Origin: DATIYF01 sp035517775 | GTDB lineage: Bacteria > Acidobacteriota > Terriglobia > Terriglobales > Acidobacteriaceae | DNA: 64,000 nt | Direction: 5' to 3' | Assembly (NCBI GenBank): GCA_035517775.1 | Contig: DATIYF010000021.1 | Location: 19,266 to 83,265 of the forward strand | Part shown: positions 1 to 9,036 of the stretch, piece after piece | How the letters are laid out: every line of letters starts with the position of its first letter | Numbering within the stretch: position 1 is the stretch's first letter | Notes under the pieces: generated by a model | Told to the model about the DNA's origin: nothing | The model's database searches: none | The model's input: only the letters and a program-made list of their open reading frames with translations | Position numbers and translations under genes: made by a program

Positions 1-251
1 TTGCCGTCGAACATCTGCATCCCGGCAATTCCGGTGCGATGCATCCACTCCAGATCGGCAGTGATTCCCGGCTCGGTCACATTGCCGTTCATCCAGTGCC
101 ACCAGGCGCGTGGCTTGGCCGAATCGGGGGGATGCTCAAAACCCTGCTCCAGCGAGCTGCCGGAGTTCTGCCCCACGGCCAGGCCGCCGAGCACAGCCAG
201 AAGGCAAACCGACCGAAGGCAGCCAATCAGCGCACGAGAAAGCATCCTCAT
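1..251 (-). CDS. GH106-type alpha-L-rhamnosidase, N-terminal part (runs off the left edge)
   Basis: Only the first 83 or so codons are inside the window. Translation gives a hydrophobic signal peptide (about residues 1-26), then a segment with AWWHWMNGNV and DLEWMHRTGIAGMQMFDG, the characteristic start of glycoside hydrolase family 106 alpha-L-rhamnosidases (WHWMNG followed by a helix leading to a TIM barrel). The enzyme would be exported and would cleave terminal rhamnose from plant or bacterial polysaccharides. ATG codons lie at 257, 251 and 245; 251 is chosen because AGGAG sits six bases upstream of it. It is the downstream partner of the GH78 rhamnosidase at 489-3815, which suggests a small rhamnose-utilisation locus. 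The family call rests on the N-terminus only; the catalytic residues are outside the window. Confidence 0.75.
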   Translation of the reverse strand, partial: MRMLSRALIGCLRSVCLLAVLGGLAVGQNSGSSLEQGFEHPPDSAKPRAWWHWMNGNVTEPGITADLEWMHRTGIAGMQMFDG

Positions 252-407
252 GAACATCTCCTGTGAATGTGAAATTGAATCGCGGCAAGGAAGAGCGGTA
301 CTTTCCGCGAGCTCCAGTGCAAGGCGCCTGCCGCCCCCAAGGCCGGGCCGGGACGATCTGCGTTGCGGAAGGCCGCTTCCCGGCAGCAGAATTTCGAGTG
401 CGGCGAC

Positions 408-436
408 ACTCTATCGGCTGAGCGCTGGAGTGTCAA
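408..436 (-). promoter_or_regulatory. Sigma-70-type promoter of the GH106 gene
   Basis: On the minus strand a perfect -35 TTGACA (431-436) is followed after 17 bases by TAGAGT (408-413). Transcription would start near 400, about 150 bases before the start codon at 251. The GH106 gene therefore probably has its own promoter rather than depending on the GH78 gene 237 bases upstream. The motif CCTATTGAA (455-463, plus-strand reading) lies just upstream and recurs upstream of the GH78 gene. Confidence 0.5.
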
Positions 437-488
437 GAGAAATGAACATAGTTACCTATTGAACCAGGCGAATCCCCACGGCACTCCG

Positions 489-3400
489 CTATTTGCGGAT
501 GGTGAACTTATATGACCCGGCTTCCGCCCGATAGACAGCATCGCCAGCTTCGCGCAGAACAAAAGAAAGCGCAGGAATCTGCGCAAGGTCCTTTCCTTCT
601 TCCTGAATGGAAATTCCTGGACCGGATGGGAAATGCAGCAAGGCCGTGGTGTTGGCCGGGATGCTTACATTCCAGGTGATGACATCGCCGGCAGCTTTCC
701 AACCAGAGACGATGACTCCAGCCGGCGAATCGTAGGTCGCCTGCGCCTGGCCCAGGCTGGCGCTGAATTGCGGATGCAGCACGATCCGGTGAAATCCGGG
801 ATGCTCACGCTCCTCATCAATGCCGGCGGCGTAGCGGTACAGCCATTCGGCCACCGCCCCATAAGCGTAATGATTGAACGAATTCATGGAAGGATCGCCC
901 AGCATCTGGTTGCCGTTCCAGCGCTCCCACATGGTGGTGGCCCCGTGCTCGATCATGTATCCCCAGGAGGGATAGGTGGTCTGCAGCAGCAAGCGGTAAG
1001 CCACGTCGCTGTGGCCGCTCTTGCTGAGCTCGAGCAATAAGTAAGGCGTACCCAGAAAACCGGTGGTCAGGTGCCAATCGTGGGACTTAATGTCATCCAC
1101 CAACTTCTGCGCCGCCTCCGCGCGCTCGCTCTGGGGCACGAGATCCATGTGCAGGGCCAGCACATAGCTCGTCTGGCTGCCGCTGCCGACCACCCCATTC
1201 TTCACAAAGCTCTCGTCGAAGGCGGCCCGAATCTGCTCGAAGAGCTGCCTGTACTTCTCCGCTTCAGCCGGTTGCCCCAGCACTTCAGCCACCTGCCGCA
1301 TGATGCTCGCGTCGCAGGCCCAGTAAGCCGTGGCAATCAAGTCTTTCGGCGTCTCGCTGCCAATGGCCAGCCAGTCGCCGTAATCATTGCCGCGTTCCTT
1401 CAGCCAGAGATGATTGGGATTGGCGTTCTCCAGATGCGCCATCCACCGGTTCATCGCCTCCCAGTTTTCCTGCAGAATGCGCACATCGGCATATTGCAGA
1501 TAGGCGGTCCACGGAATGATCACGCCGGCATCGGCCCAGCCGGCCACGCTGCTCGAAACCGAACCGACAAACGGCGAAACATCGGTATAGGCGCCCGAAG
1601 GCTGCTGCGCATCGCGAATATCGGCGGTGAATTTGCGGGAAAACGCCTGCAGGTTGGCGTCGAACGCGGCCGTGCGCCAGAAGACTTCGGCATCGCCCAT
1701 CCATCCCAGGCGCTCATCGCGTTGCGGGCAGTCGGTGGGCACGCTCAGAAAATTGCCCCGCTGGCCCCACAGGATATTGCTCCACAGTTGGTCCACGATG
1801 GCGTTTCCGGTTTTGAATTGCATGGTGAAGGGCGCGTCGGTATAGAGCGCGATTCCTTCTACCGCGTCGCGGGGCGGGGCGCCGGGATATCCCGTGACCT
1901 CGACGTAGCGGAAACCATGAAAGGTGAAGTGGGGCTGAAAAACCTCTTCGCCTTTGCCCCGCAACGTGTAGAGATCAGTGGCCTGGGCGGTGCGCAAGTT
2001 TTCTGTGTAGAGCTGGCCGTCGTTTTGCAGAACTTCACCGAAGCGCAGGCGCACCTGGGTCCCGGCCCGCCCGGAAACCCGCAGGCGCGCCCAGCCCACC
2101 ATGTTCTGGCCCAGGTCAAAGATGTACACGCCCGGCGCGGGATTGGTGACGGCTTTCGCGGTCAGAGTTTCATGCTCGCGAATAGGAGGAAAGTCCTGCG
2201 CCACCAGAGGAGCTTGCACCGCGGGCGCGATCAATGCCGGCTCCCAATGCGAGTCATCGAAGCCGGGCGCATCCCACCCCGCCTGCTCCAGGCGAGCGTC
2301 GTATTTCTCGCCGTTGTAAATGGAGGAAAGAAGGATAGGCGACTGCGCCACCTTCCATGAAGCATCGCTGAAAACCGTATCGCGCGTGCCGTCGCTGTAG
2401 TGGATCTCCAGTTGCACCAGCAGACGGACAGGCGGCGGCCCGAAGTTGTAGTGCGTCTGCACCCAGGTCAGCCCGTCGGCATACCAGCCGCCGCCCAGAA
2501 TCGCCCCCAGGACGTTGCCACCCTGCCGCAGCTGAGAACTAACGTCATAACTTTGATACACGATGCGCTTGCTGTAATCCGTCCAGCCAGGCGCAAGAAC
2601 ATCATGGCCCACCCGCTGGCCGTTCAAATAGAGCTGGTAACTTCCCAGCGCGCTGGAATAAATGCGCGCCGACACTACCTTCTTCGCAACCCTGAAAGCG
2701 CGCCGCAACAGGCTGGGTGGCAAGGCTGGCCACGGTCTTCCAAACGGCTTTTCACCCACGCTGGCGATCGCGGCCGCTGCCGGCCAGGCAGAATCATCGA
2801 AGCTCTTACCGGTCCAGCCCGTGTCCTTGAGTTCCGAAGATGTTTTCCACTCCGGGCCGCTCACGAAACGCTCGATCTTCCCATCTGGCATACGAACTCG
2901 CAGCAACGCGATCAACCCGGCAGGCTGCGGCGCATGGCGCCTCTGCTTCTCCACGATCCCTTCCGCGGCGATCACGTTGGCGCCCTTCTCCAGGTACGCC
3001 GCTACGGGAACCGCCTGGAACGTGCCCCAGGGATGCTGCGGGCCATAACCTTCGAGCGGCGCGGCCTCAAGCACCTGCTTGCCATTGATCCAGGCGGCAA
3101 CATTATCTTTCGCGGTTATGAGTAGGGTCGCCTCTTTCGGCTTCTGTGGCAGATCAAAGTGGAAGCGAAATTCATGCTTGCCTTCGCTGGCGTCGGTCAG
3201 GCCGTGATCGTCCGCGGCCCAAATCCACTTGGGGCTGGAAACATAGTCGCCGTGTTCAATCGGCATGAAGCGGGTGATCCACTGCGCCTTCCAGTCGTCC
3301 GCTGAAAGCAGTCCCATCTCCCACCAGCTTGCCGCGCTGTACGGAGACGGCTGCCCGTCCTGATCCCAAACTCGAACCTCCCAGTAATAGCGGCGGCGCG

Positions 3401-3815
3401 ACTCCAGAGCCGGGCCGGCATACGGCACGTTCACAGACTGGTCCGATTCAACCCGCCCGCTGTCCCAAATATCGGCCTGGCCCTGGGCTAGCTTCTCCTC
3501 GGATGCGGATACCCGAATCTCATAAGCCGTTTGGCGCGCCCCCCGCCGTTCATCCTGCAGCCACCAGGAAAGACGCGGTTGAGTGATGTCAATGCCCAGC
3601 GGTTGCTCCATGGCCTCGCAGCGCAGATGGGCCGGAGGTTTGGTTTGAGCCGGCACAGGCTTTCCGCATCCCAGCACACACAGCGCCCCCACAAGGACCT
3701 GCGGCGAAAGCAGCGCTCGGCAACCGGACCAAGCGCGCTGGAACAGCGAAGGCCTCGCTTTCTGGGGAAGCTGCAACCGCGCGGCCGCCAGTTTTCTGTG
3801 AATCACAATTGCCAT
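489..3815 (-). CDS. GH78-family alpha-L-rhamnosidase, exported
   Basis: A 1,108-residue protein with the domain order of GH78 alpha-L-rhamnosidases: N-terminal beta domains with the family opening (RCEAMEQPLGIDITQPRLSW), carbohydrate-binding-like beta sandwiches, an (alpha/alpha)6 catalytic barrel containing PTDCPQRDERLGWMGDAEVF near residue 700 (the most conserved GH78 stretch, with the general-acid region), and a C-terminal beta domain. It hydrolyses terminal alpha-rhamnosyl residues. The N-terminus is basic then hydrophobic and ends in VLGC, a possible lipobox, so it may be a lipoprotein. ATG at 3815 is preferred over the GTG at 3866 because AGGGGG precedes it and the GTG has no ribosome site and overlaps a possible -10 box. 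It is paired with the GH106 gene downstream. Confidence 0.9.
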   Translation of the reverse strand: MAIVIHRKLAAARLQLPQKARPSLFQRAWSGCRALLSPQVLVGALCVLGCGKPVPAQTKPPAHLRCEAMEQPLGIDITQPRLSWWLQDERRGARQTAYEIRVSASEEKLAQGQADIWDSGRVESDQSVNVPYAGPALESRRRYYWEVRVWDQDGQPSPYSAASWWEMGLLSADDWKAQWITRFMPIEHGDYVSSPKWIWAADDHGLTDASEGKHEFRFHFDLPQKPKEATLLITAKDNVAAWINGKQVLEAAPLEGYGPQHPWGTFQAVPVAAYLEKGANVIAAEGIVEKQRRHAPQPAGLIALLRVRMPDGKIERFVSGPEWKTSSELKDTGWTGKSFDDSAWPAAAAIASVGEKPFGRPWPALPPSLLRRAFRVAKKVVSARIYSSALGSYQLYLNGQRVGHDVLAPGWTDYSKRIVYQSYDVSSQLRQGGNVLGAILGGGWYADGLTWVQTHYNFGPPPVRLLVQLEIHYSDGTRDTVFSDASWKVAQSPILLSSIYNGEKYDARLEQAGWDAPGFDDSHWEPALIAPAVQAPLVAQDFPPIREHETLTAKAVTNPAPGVYIFDLGQNMVGWARLRVSGRAGTQVRLRFGEVLQNDGQLYTENLRTAQATDLYTLRGKGEEVFQPHFTFHGFRYVEVTGYPGAPPRDAVEGIALYTDAPFTMQFKTGNAIVDQLWSNILWGQRGNFLSVPTDCPQRDERLGWMGDAEVFWRTAAFDANLQAFSRKFTADIRDAQQPSGAYTDVSPFVGSVSSSVAGWADAGVIIPWTAYLQYADVRILQENWEAMNRWMAHLENANPNHLWLKERGNDYGDWLAIGSETPKDLIATAYWACDASIMRQVAEVLGQPAEAEKYRQLFEQIRAAFDESFVKNGVVGSGSQTSYVLALHMDLVPQSERAEAAQKLVDDIKSHDWHLTTGFLGTPYLLLELSKSGHSDVAYRLLLQTTYPSWGYMIEHGATTMWERWNGNQMLGDPSMNSFNHYAYGAVAEWLYRYAAGIDEEREHPGFHRIVLHPQFSASLGQAQATYDSPAGVIVSGWKAAGDVITWNVSIPANTTALLHFPSGPGISIQEEGKDLAQIPALSFVLREAGDAVYRAEAGSYKFTIRK

Positions 3816-4176
3816 TCCCTTGCCCCCTTGGCCGCCGGCAACCTGCCCAATTTCCGCCCGGCGCACGACATCATAATACGATCTGAAACAACATCCCTAT
3901 TGAATTATTACGGTTACATATAGCTGGAGGCTGCCTGGTTTAGAGACGCTTTCCGGAGCGCTGGAGAAGGGATGCCTTCCCCGCCGCAGCAGCGCCTGTT
4001 CACGGACGGACTTTTGCCGGAAACCAACAGTCGCGCCTGCTGCTTGCGACTTCCGGCACTGCCGCAGCATCGAATGTTAATGTTAGGATAAGTGACTAGT
4101 GGCCCGGCGGTGGTGGGCAACCAGCACAAAAGCTGTTCCCGGCATGCCGGCCGGTGCGGCTCCAGGGAGAGAACCA
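3816..4176. other. Divergent intergenic region between GH78 and thioredoxin
   Basis: No gene is seen. It must hold both divergent promoters. Towards the GH78 gene a TATTAT -10-like box lies at 3873-3878 (minus strand), with CCTATTGAA at 3896-3904 upstream of it. Towards thioredoxin, a TAGGAT box near 4085 is a weak -10 candidate. An interrupted inverted repeat (CCGGAA and AGTCGC pairing with GCGACT and TTCCGG) spans about 4017-4056 and could form a hairpin; its role is unknown. Confidence 0.35.
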
Positions 4177-4509
4177 ATGGCCAGTGATGCGATTTTTGAA
4201 GTAAGCGATGCCAACTTCGACCAGGACGTGTTGAAGTCGGATCAGCCCGTTTTGGTGGATTTCTGGGCGGCCTGGTGCGGGCCGTGCCGCGCCATTGCCC
4301 CCATCGTAGATGAGCTGGCCACCGAGTACAAAGGCAAGCTCAAGGTCGGCAAGATGGATGTGGACCGCAACAGTGCCACCCCCATGCGCTACGGCGTTCG
4401 CGGCATTCCCACGCTTCTGGTCTTCAAGGGCGGGCAGGTGAAAGAGCAGATTGTCGGCTACGTCGCCAAGGAAACCATCCAGAAGGCGCTCGACAAGCAC
4501 GTCGGGTAA
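4177..4509 (+). CDS. trxA: Thioredoxin
   Basis: A 110-residue single-domain thioredoxin with the active site WCGPC (Cys34, Cys37), the buried Asp28 in LVDFWA, and the cis-proline loop GIPTLLVF. It is a cytoplasmic dithiol reductant for ribonucleotide reductase, PAPS/APS reductase and other targets, recycled by thioredoxin reductase. ATG at 4177 is chosen because it starts the canonical fold and has AGGGAGAG upstream; the in-frame reading that begins at 4099 adds 26 residues that look non-coding. The gene stands alone, with convergent and divergent neighbours. Confidence 0.96.
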   Translation: MASDAIFEVSDANFDQDVLKSDQPVLVDFWAAWCGPCRAIAPIVDELATEYKGKLKVGKMDVDRNSATPMRYGVRGIPTLLVFKGGQVKEQIVGYVAKETIQKALDKHVG

Positions 4510-4614
4510 CGCGCCTTACCCTTCCGATTCAGCTTTGAAACGCACCCTGGCCCGGGCCGATGCCCGGGCACAGGTTCGTATGGTTTGCCGCTGCTTGGGA
4601 AAAACCGCGCGGTC

Positions 4615-4890
4615 CTACTGCAGCCGGTAGCGCTCATTCATCAGGCGCTGCAGACGCGGCTTGTAGAGTATGTCGAAGGCCAGCTCTTTGCCCGGAAACA
4701 TGGCCAGGGCGGCGCGGCGGGCGCCGGCGGCCAACTCCGAGGCCTCTTCTATGGTGAGGTTGGGATCCTGGCCGATTACCGACATCACCATCCCGATCAT
4801 GACCTGCAGGCGGCGAAGTTTTCGCGCTTCTTCCTGTTGCTCGGCTGGATTTTGCGCCTGACTGCCTTGCCCCGGTTCGGTACTTCCCAT
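4615..4890 (-). CDS. Conserved-looking small protein of unknown function
   Basis: A 91-residue hydrophilic protein, mostly helical, with a Gln/Glu-rich N-terminus, a central segment RKLRRLQVMIGMVMSVIGQD and a C-terminus ELAFDILYKPRLQRLMNERY. The ATG has GGGGGAG four bases upstream. No domain is recognised. It lacks a signal peptide or membrane helix. It converges on thioredoxin. Its compact charged composition and ribosome-binding site support a real gene; the function is unknown. Confidence 0.7.
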   Translation of the reverse strand: MGSTEPGQGSQAQNPAEQQEEARKLRRLQVMIGMVMSVIGQDPNLTIEEASELAAGARRAALAMFPGKELAFDILYKPRLQRLMNERYRLQ

Positions 4891-5123
4891 TGCTCCCCCG
4901 AATGCTGCAAGAACCAGCTCGTGCGGCCCTCGCCTCGGCCATCCCCACTGCTTCTATTTTCGACGGATCGGCCTTCCAACACAACTTATCGCAGGGGGCG
5001 GCACTTCGGTCACCGGCAGCTGAGGAGTGACCGCAAGAGCTCCTGAGCTTCACAGCGATCTGCGGCCGGGGAAGGCGGGTAGCAAGGCGCAGTTCTCACG
5101 TGGCGTTCGCGGCAAGGCGAGGC

Positions 5124-5145
5124 CTCGGGGCCTTTCGGCCCCGAG
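5124..5145 (-). terminator. GAAA-loop hairpin after pstS
   Basis: A perfect 9-bp stem (CTCGGGGCC with GGCCCCGAG) closes a GAAA tetraloop when read on the minus strand, 13 bases past the pstS stop codon. There is no T-run, so it is either a factor-assisted terminator or a 3'-end stabilising hairpin rather than a classical intrinsic terminator. Confidence 0.55.
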
Positions 5146-5158
5146 TCTCGTGCGGAAG

Positions 5159-6223
5159 CTACTTCATGGCCTGGGTGTTGCTTGATCCCACCTGGGCCAG
5201 CAACTGATGATCCAGTTTACTGATGGAAGCCGGGATCATCGCGTAGTGCAGGCCGGTCGAGAACGACTGGCCGTCGGTGACGATGTACTCGATGAACTTC
5301 TTGGTCATTTCCTGCTTGTGCGGATCGTTGGAGCTCTTGGGTACCAGCAGAAAAGTGAGCCCGCTGATGGGATAGGCATCAGGCGCCGAGGCCGGAGGGT
5401 TGACGATGGGCGTACGCACATCTTTGGCCAGCTCTTTGCGGAAGGCGTCAATCGCCGCCGTGGCTGAAGCCGCGCTGGGCGCGATGAACTTTCCCGCTTT
5501 GTTGCCCACCAGCACGACCGGCAGGTGGTTTTCATCGGCATAGCTCAGCTCCACATAACCGATGGTGCCGGGCATTTGCTTCACGACCCCGGTGACGCCT
5601 TCACTTCCCTTGCCCCCAAGTCCGACCGGCCACTTCACGGAAATGGCCGCGCCCACCTGCTGCTTCCATTCCGGGCTCACTGCCGAAAGGAAAGTGGTGA
5701 AGATGCCGGTAGTGCCGCTGCCATCGGAGCGATGTGCCACAAGAATGGCGGTATCGGGCAGTTTTACGCCGGGATTGCTTTTGACGATCGCCGGGTCGTT
5801 CCACTTGGTGACCTTGCCCAGGAAAATATCGGTCAGGGCTTCGGAGGTAAGCGTGAGCGGAGAAGAAAGCTCGGGCAGGTTGTAAGTGATGCAGACCGGG
5901 CCGGCGCTCTCCGGGACCTGCACCAGGGCGGGCATCTCCTTGAGTTGTTCATCGGTCAGGGCCACATCGCTGGCGCCGAAATCCACCAGCCCTTTCCTTA
6001 ACTGCTGAATGCCGCCGCCGCTGCCAATGGATTGATAGTTGATCTGAACGCCGGGATTCTTCGCCTGAAAGGCCTGGATCCAGTGCGTCATGATGGGGTA
6101 AACGAAGGTGCTGCCCGCCCCGATGATCTGCGTTTGCGCCTGCGAGGCAGGCGGCAGAACCAGCAGGCAGAGCAGCACAGCCAGCGCGGATGCTGCTACG
6201 ACCCGAAAAGGACTCTTACGCAT
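5159..6223 (-). CDS. pstS: Phosphate ABC transporter substrate-binding protein PstS
   Basis: A 354-residue periplasmic binding protein. Residues 1-29 form a signal peptide ending ASQAQ. The mature part has the PstS phosphate-binding signatures GAGSTF, YQSIGSGGGI, DFGASD and the HRSDGSGTTGIF loop. It captures phosphate for the PstCAB transporter, but no pstC, pstA, pstB or phoU follows here, so the rest of the system must lie elsewhere. ATG at 6223 is chosen: GGAGGA lies eight bases upstream and the signal peptide begins there; longer in-frame starts add a polar stretch. The promoter at 6357-6389 carries Pho-box-like repeats, so phosphate-starvation control is likely. Confidence 0.95.
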   Translation of the reverse strand: MRKSPFRVVAASALAVLLCLLVLPPASQAQTQIIGAGSTFVYPIMTHWIQAFQAKNPGVQINYQSIGSGGGIQQLRKGLVDFGASDVALTDEQLKEMPALVQVPESAGPVCITYNLPELSSPLTLTSEALTDIFLGKVTKWNDPAIVKSNPGVKLPDTAILVAHRSDGSGTTGIFTTFLSAVSPEWKQQVGAAISVKWPVGLGGKGSEGVTGVVKQMPGTIGYVELSYADENHLPVVLVGNKAGKFIAPSAASATAAIDAFRKELAKDVRTPIVNPPASAPDAYPISGLTFLLVPKSSNDPHKQEMTKKFIEYIVTDGQSFSTGLHYAMIPASISKLDHQLLAQVGSSNTQAMK

Positions 6224-6356
6224 ACCGAAATTCCTCCAGAAGGTGCGACGAGTCTCAGTCTCGCAGGCGAAGGATGAATCGGCCGTTTCCATGGCGGGCC
6301 GCACGCCAGTGCTCACTGGAGATGCTCAATCGCAGCGTGATTTAGGGTTCCCTAGA

Positions 6357-6389
6357 ATGCTAAACGCCGCACATTAACAGAATGTTAAT
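6357..6389 (-). promoter_or_regulatory. Pho-box-like promoter of pstS
   Basis: Read on the minus strand: ATTAACAT (6382-6389), three bases, GTTAATGT (6371-6378), eight bases, then TAGCAT (6357-6362) as the -10 box. The repeats are 11 bp apart, the helical spacing used by PhoB/PhoP/SphR-type OmpR-family regulators, and replace a -35 element. The same eight-base distance to the -10 is found at the porin and phosphoesterase promoters. Only two clear repeats are present here, against four in the other two. Confidence 0.6.
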
Positions 6390-6509
6390 TTCTCCGGCTT
6401 TTTATATCGTGACACGAGATAAACGGGCGTACAAAACTCCTCGAACGCCCTCCCGGTCTGGAGTGCGTCAACACGCCCGTGCAGTGCTCCATTCAGGAGA
6501 TTCCAGCAG

Positions 6510-6749
6510 CTAGCGAATGGCCTCCATGCGAGGATGCAGCCTTTCTTCCATTGCGGGAGCGAAGGCGTTGCCATTCACGCCTCCGCGCGGCTGCAAGTCG
6601 TCGCGCAGATCCTTCATGTGCTTCACGATATTGCCCAGGCGGCGGGCGATGAAGTTGAGGGTCTTGGGATCGTCCTCGATCCGTTCCAGGTCCTTGATGG
6701 TGCGGCTGAGCAGCTCGAACAACTGAGTCTCGCTTCTCTGAACCTGCAT
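6510..6749 (-). CDS. Small helical protein of unknown function
   Basis: A 79-residue protein beginning MQVQRSETQLFELLSRTIKD. AACAGGAGG stands about nine bases before the ATG, a strong ribosome site. The sequence is charged and predicted helical (DLERIEDDPKTLNFIARRLG). No domain is recognised and there is no signal peptide. It lies upstream of pstS on the same strand with 286 bases between them that contain the pstS promoter, so it is probably a separate unit. Function unknown. Confidence 0.65.
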   Translation of the reverse strand: MQVQRSETQLFELLSRTIKDLERIEDDPKTLNFIARRLGNIVKHMKDLRDDLQPRGGVNGNAFAPAMEERLHPRMEAIR

Positions 6750-6886
6750 GAATTGTGCCTCCTGTTAGTACGGCTTGACGCCGTGCTGGCGGGGGCGCGG
6801 GAATCCGCGCCGTTCAATCTCACGTGTCAGAAGAGGGGCGAAATGCTTTCGCGCATTGCTGACGGCGGAAACTCAGCGAGTGAGAT

Positions 6887-7222
6887 TCAGCAGCCGGGAG
6901 GAGGCCGGTTGTAGAGAGTATCGTTCCACGGCCGGCTGGGAAGGGGAGGGCCGCCGGGCACAAGCCGAAGATAGAAGTACGAGGCCGCCAGCACCCTGAA
7001 TTGCGGCGCCGGCGGGGCCCACACCATGGCATCGTCGGCAAGGTGCTGCCGCATGGGATGCGATGTACTGGAATGAGCTGCTGCTCCTTCGGAGAGATTG
7101 ATGCGGAAAGTCCGGGTAGCCAGGCTGACCGTAAGGCTGAGGAGAAGCAGAAACAAGGCAGAGAGAGAGCGGGTCCTTAGCCAGACACTTGCGGAGCGGC
7201 AACAGAGTTTAGGATCCAGCAT
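6887..7222 (-). CDS. Small protein with one hydrophobic segment, unknown function
   Basis: A 111-residue reading frame with a strongly hydrophobic segment near residues 20-36 (LSALFLLLLSLTVSLAT), then a Pro-rich, aromatic C-terminal half ending NRPPPGC. It looks like a signal-anchored or exported small protein. The ATG at 7222 has only a weak GAG upstream; a GTG at about residue 13, just before the hydrophobic segment, is an alternative start. No domain is recognised. It could be cotranscribed with the porin gene upstream, although a strong hairpin lies between them. Confidence 0.5.
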   Translation of the reverse strand: MLDPKLCCRSASVWLRTRSLSALFLLLLSLTVSLATRTFRINLSEGAAAHSSTSHPMRQHLADDAMVWAPPAPQFRVLAASYFYLRLVPGGPPLPSRPWNDTLYNRPPPGC

Positions 7223-7334
7223 ACTCGGTCACAACGATAACGCAGATTATTGTAAGGCTGCGCGTCTGGCCGCCGGGAATTTTCCCGCCCGGCGCCAGCC
7301 CCGCCGCCCCTAGAATCAGATTCACCAGCGACTC

Positions 7335-7369
7335 GGAAAGAAGGGGGCAAGCCGCTCCCCCTCCTTTCC
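7335..7369 (-). terminator. 13-bp hairpin just after the porin gene
   Basis: GGAAAGAAGGGGG (7335-7347) pairs with CCCCCTCCTTTCC (7357-7369) with one mismatch and a nine-base loop, starting 11 bases beyond the porin stop codon. No T-run follows on the minus strand, so termination would need Rho or the hairpin may protect the 3' end. Confidence 0.5.
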
Positions 7370-7380
7370 AGACAACTCGC

Positions 7381-8943
7381 TCAATAGTTGTACTGCGTCC
7401 AGATCACGATCGCGTTGGTATCTCCTCCCTCAACCACACCCTGCGGATGCAGCCAGTGGAAGTTTTGATCACCCACCGCGAAGTCGAAGTTCTTGGTGAC
7501 TTTGTAGGCGATGCCGCCAACCGTGCGCTCAAAGTCCAGCGGATCGTCGGTTAAGCCGGCCGACGAGGGCTGGAAGTTGGTATTCGGCTGGAACCTCTGA
7601 AACAGACCCCAGAGCGAGAACGGCGAGTGCCCCAGGCGCGCGCGGCCGAAAACGTCGAAGCCTTGCTGCCGGGTGTGAGTGCCGCTCAGAACGGTGCCCG
7701 CAACGGTGCTGAAGGGGTCGCCTGAGGGAGGCGCATCGCCAGAGAACATGTTGCCGGTGCTCAGAGCGTTCCGCCCTAGTTGGTACTCGAAGGCGATCTG
7801 GTAGGCCTTATCGTGGGTCTGATAGTGCGCCAGCAGCGACAAACGGTTCAGGGGCGTGCTCACCTGGGAAGGAAGCTTCGTGTTGTAGCCGTAGTTCTCG
7901 AAGACGGTAAAGCCCAGGCCGGTGCGGTCGGCGGTTGTGCCGAAGGGATAGAAGGTCAGGCGGCCCATGGCCTGCTTCTTGTCGTTGGTTTCGATGGAGT
8001 GGAAACTGGCGGTGGTGAAGACGCCGATGTCGTAGTCCAGGTACTCTTTTCCACTCATTTCGATGGGACCGTGGAGCTTGGCGCCGACATAGGTCGAGCT
8101 CAAGCTCAGATAGTTCCACGGCGTCAGATAGGTGTAACGGTGGTCGCTCAATCCCTCTTCCCAGTCGGTCAGGGGTTGCTGGGTTTGACCGAAGGTGAGC
8201 TTGTCTTTCTTGAAGGCGCCATCGCCGAAGATTTTTTGGAAGTCAACAAAGGCGTACTTCAGGCGGTAGGTAAGACTGCCGTCACTTCCGCGATAGATAT
8301 CAGGCGTGATGCGCAACGTGACCTGGTCGCTGGGCGTGTAAAACAGACTGAGGTAGGCGCGGGTCACTTCAAAGACGTTGAGCCCGCTGTTTCCCGGCGC
8401 CAGCTGGGTCGTGGGCAGGTCCTGAAACGCCGGAGCGTAGCCGGCATCGGTGTAGTGCGAGAAGTTGCCGTAGAACGTCGCGCCAAGCTTTACTTTGCCG
8501 TGCGCCAGGTCGGAGAGTTTCTTTTCCGTTTGCTCCAGCCCCCCGATGCGTTTCTGGGTATCCTGCACCGACTCCACGGCGCTGGCGGTCGTGGACCGGA
8601 GATCACTCATATCTTTCTGCACTGCCTCGACGCTCTGCTGCTGTTGAGTGGCCTGGGACGAGGCCGCGTCGGCCTTTTGCTGGGCCTGGCTGGACTGCTG
8701 CTGCAGTTGCTGGATTTCAGCATCGCGCGACTGGAGCTGCTGCTGCAGGGTCTGGATTTGCTGCTGCTGCGTATCCAGGCTGTGTTGCATTTGGTCGAGC
8801 CGCTGCAAAACCATCTCCTCAGTTTTGTGGCTGGTTTTCCTGCGTGCCGTCTTGGTCTCGGCCCCGCCTTTTTTTGGCGCCGGGGCTGCGAGTGCACTTG
8901 CGGTGAGCGCGAGCGACACGGCCAAAGCCATGAGCTGCTTCAT
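7381..8943 (-). CDS. Phosphate-selective-type (OprO/OprP-like) outer-membrane porin
   Basis: A 520-residue protein with a signal peptide (residues 1-20), then a long Gln-rich coiled coil (about residues 45-135: repeated QLQQQ, QQQSVEAVQK) and a C-terminal beta barrel (from about 150) beginning KVKLGATFYGNF and ending in an aromatic residue, as in OprO/P porins. The coiled coil probably trimerises the protein or spans to peptidoglycan. It should form an anion-selective outer-membrane channel. GGAGGAAAA precedes the ATG. The specificity is supported by the four-repeat Pho-like promoter at 9037-9091, although OprP-family porins are also used for other anions. It stands alone between a Nudix gene and small unknowns. 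Confidence 0.8.
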   Translation of the reverse strand: MKQLMALAVSLALTASALAAPAPKKGGAETKTARRKTSHKTEEMVLQRLDQMQHSLDTQQQQIQTLQQQLQSRDAEIQQLQQQSSQAQQKADAASSQATQQQQSVEAVQKDMSDLRSTTASAVESVQDTQKRIGGLEQTEKKLSDLAHGKVKLGATFYGNFSHYTDAGYAPAFQDLPTTQLAPGNSGLNVFEVTRAYLSLFYTPSDQVTLRITPDIYRGSDGSLTYRLKYAFVDFQKIFGDGAFKKDKLTFGQTQQPLTDWEEGLSDHRYTYLTPWNYLSLSSTYVGAKLHGPIEMSGKEYLDYDIGVFTTASFHSIETNDKKQAMGRLTFYPFGTTADRTGLGFTVFENYGYNTKLPSQVSTPLNRLSLLAHYQTHDKAYQIAFEYQLGRNALSTGNMFSGDAPPSGDPFSTVAGTVLSGTHTRQQGFDVFGRARLGHSPFSLWGLFQRFQPNTNFQPSSAGLTDDPLDFERTVGGIAYKVTKNFDFAVGDQNFHWLHPQGVVEGGDTNAIVIWTQYNY

Positions 8944-9036
8944 TTTTCCTCCAATGCGAGTTCAAGATGCACTCCTTTCCGGAGCCCCACAGGGCGCCTG
9001 TAAACAAAGAAATGTACTGCCTGGAACAGATTGAGA

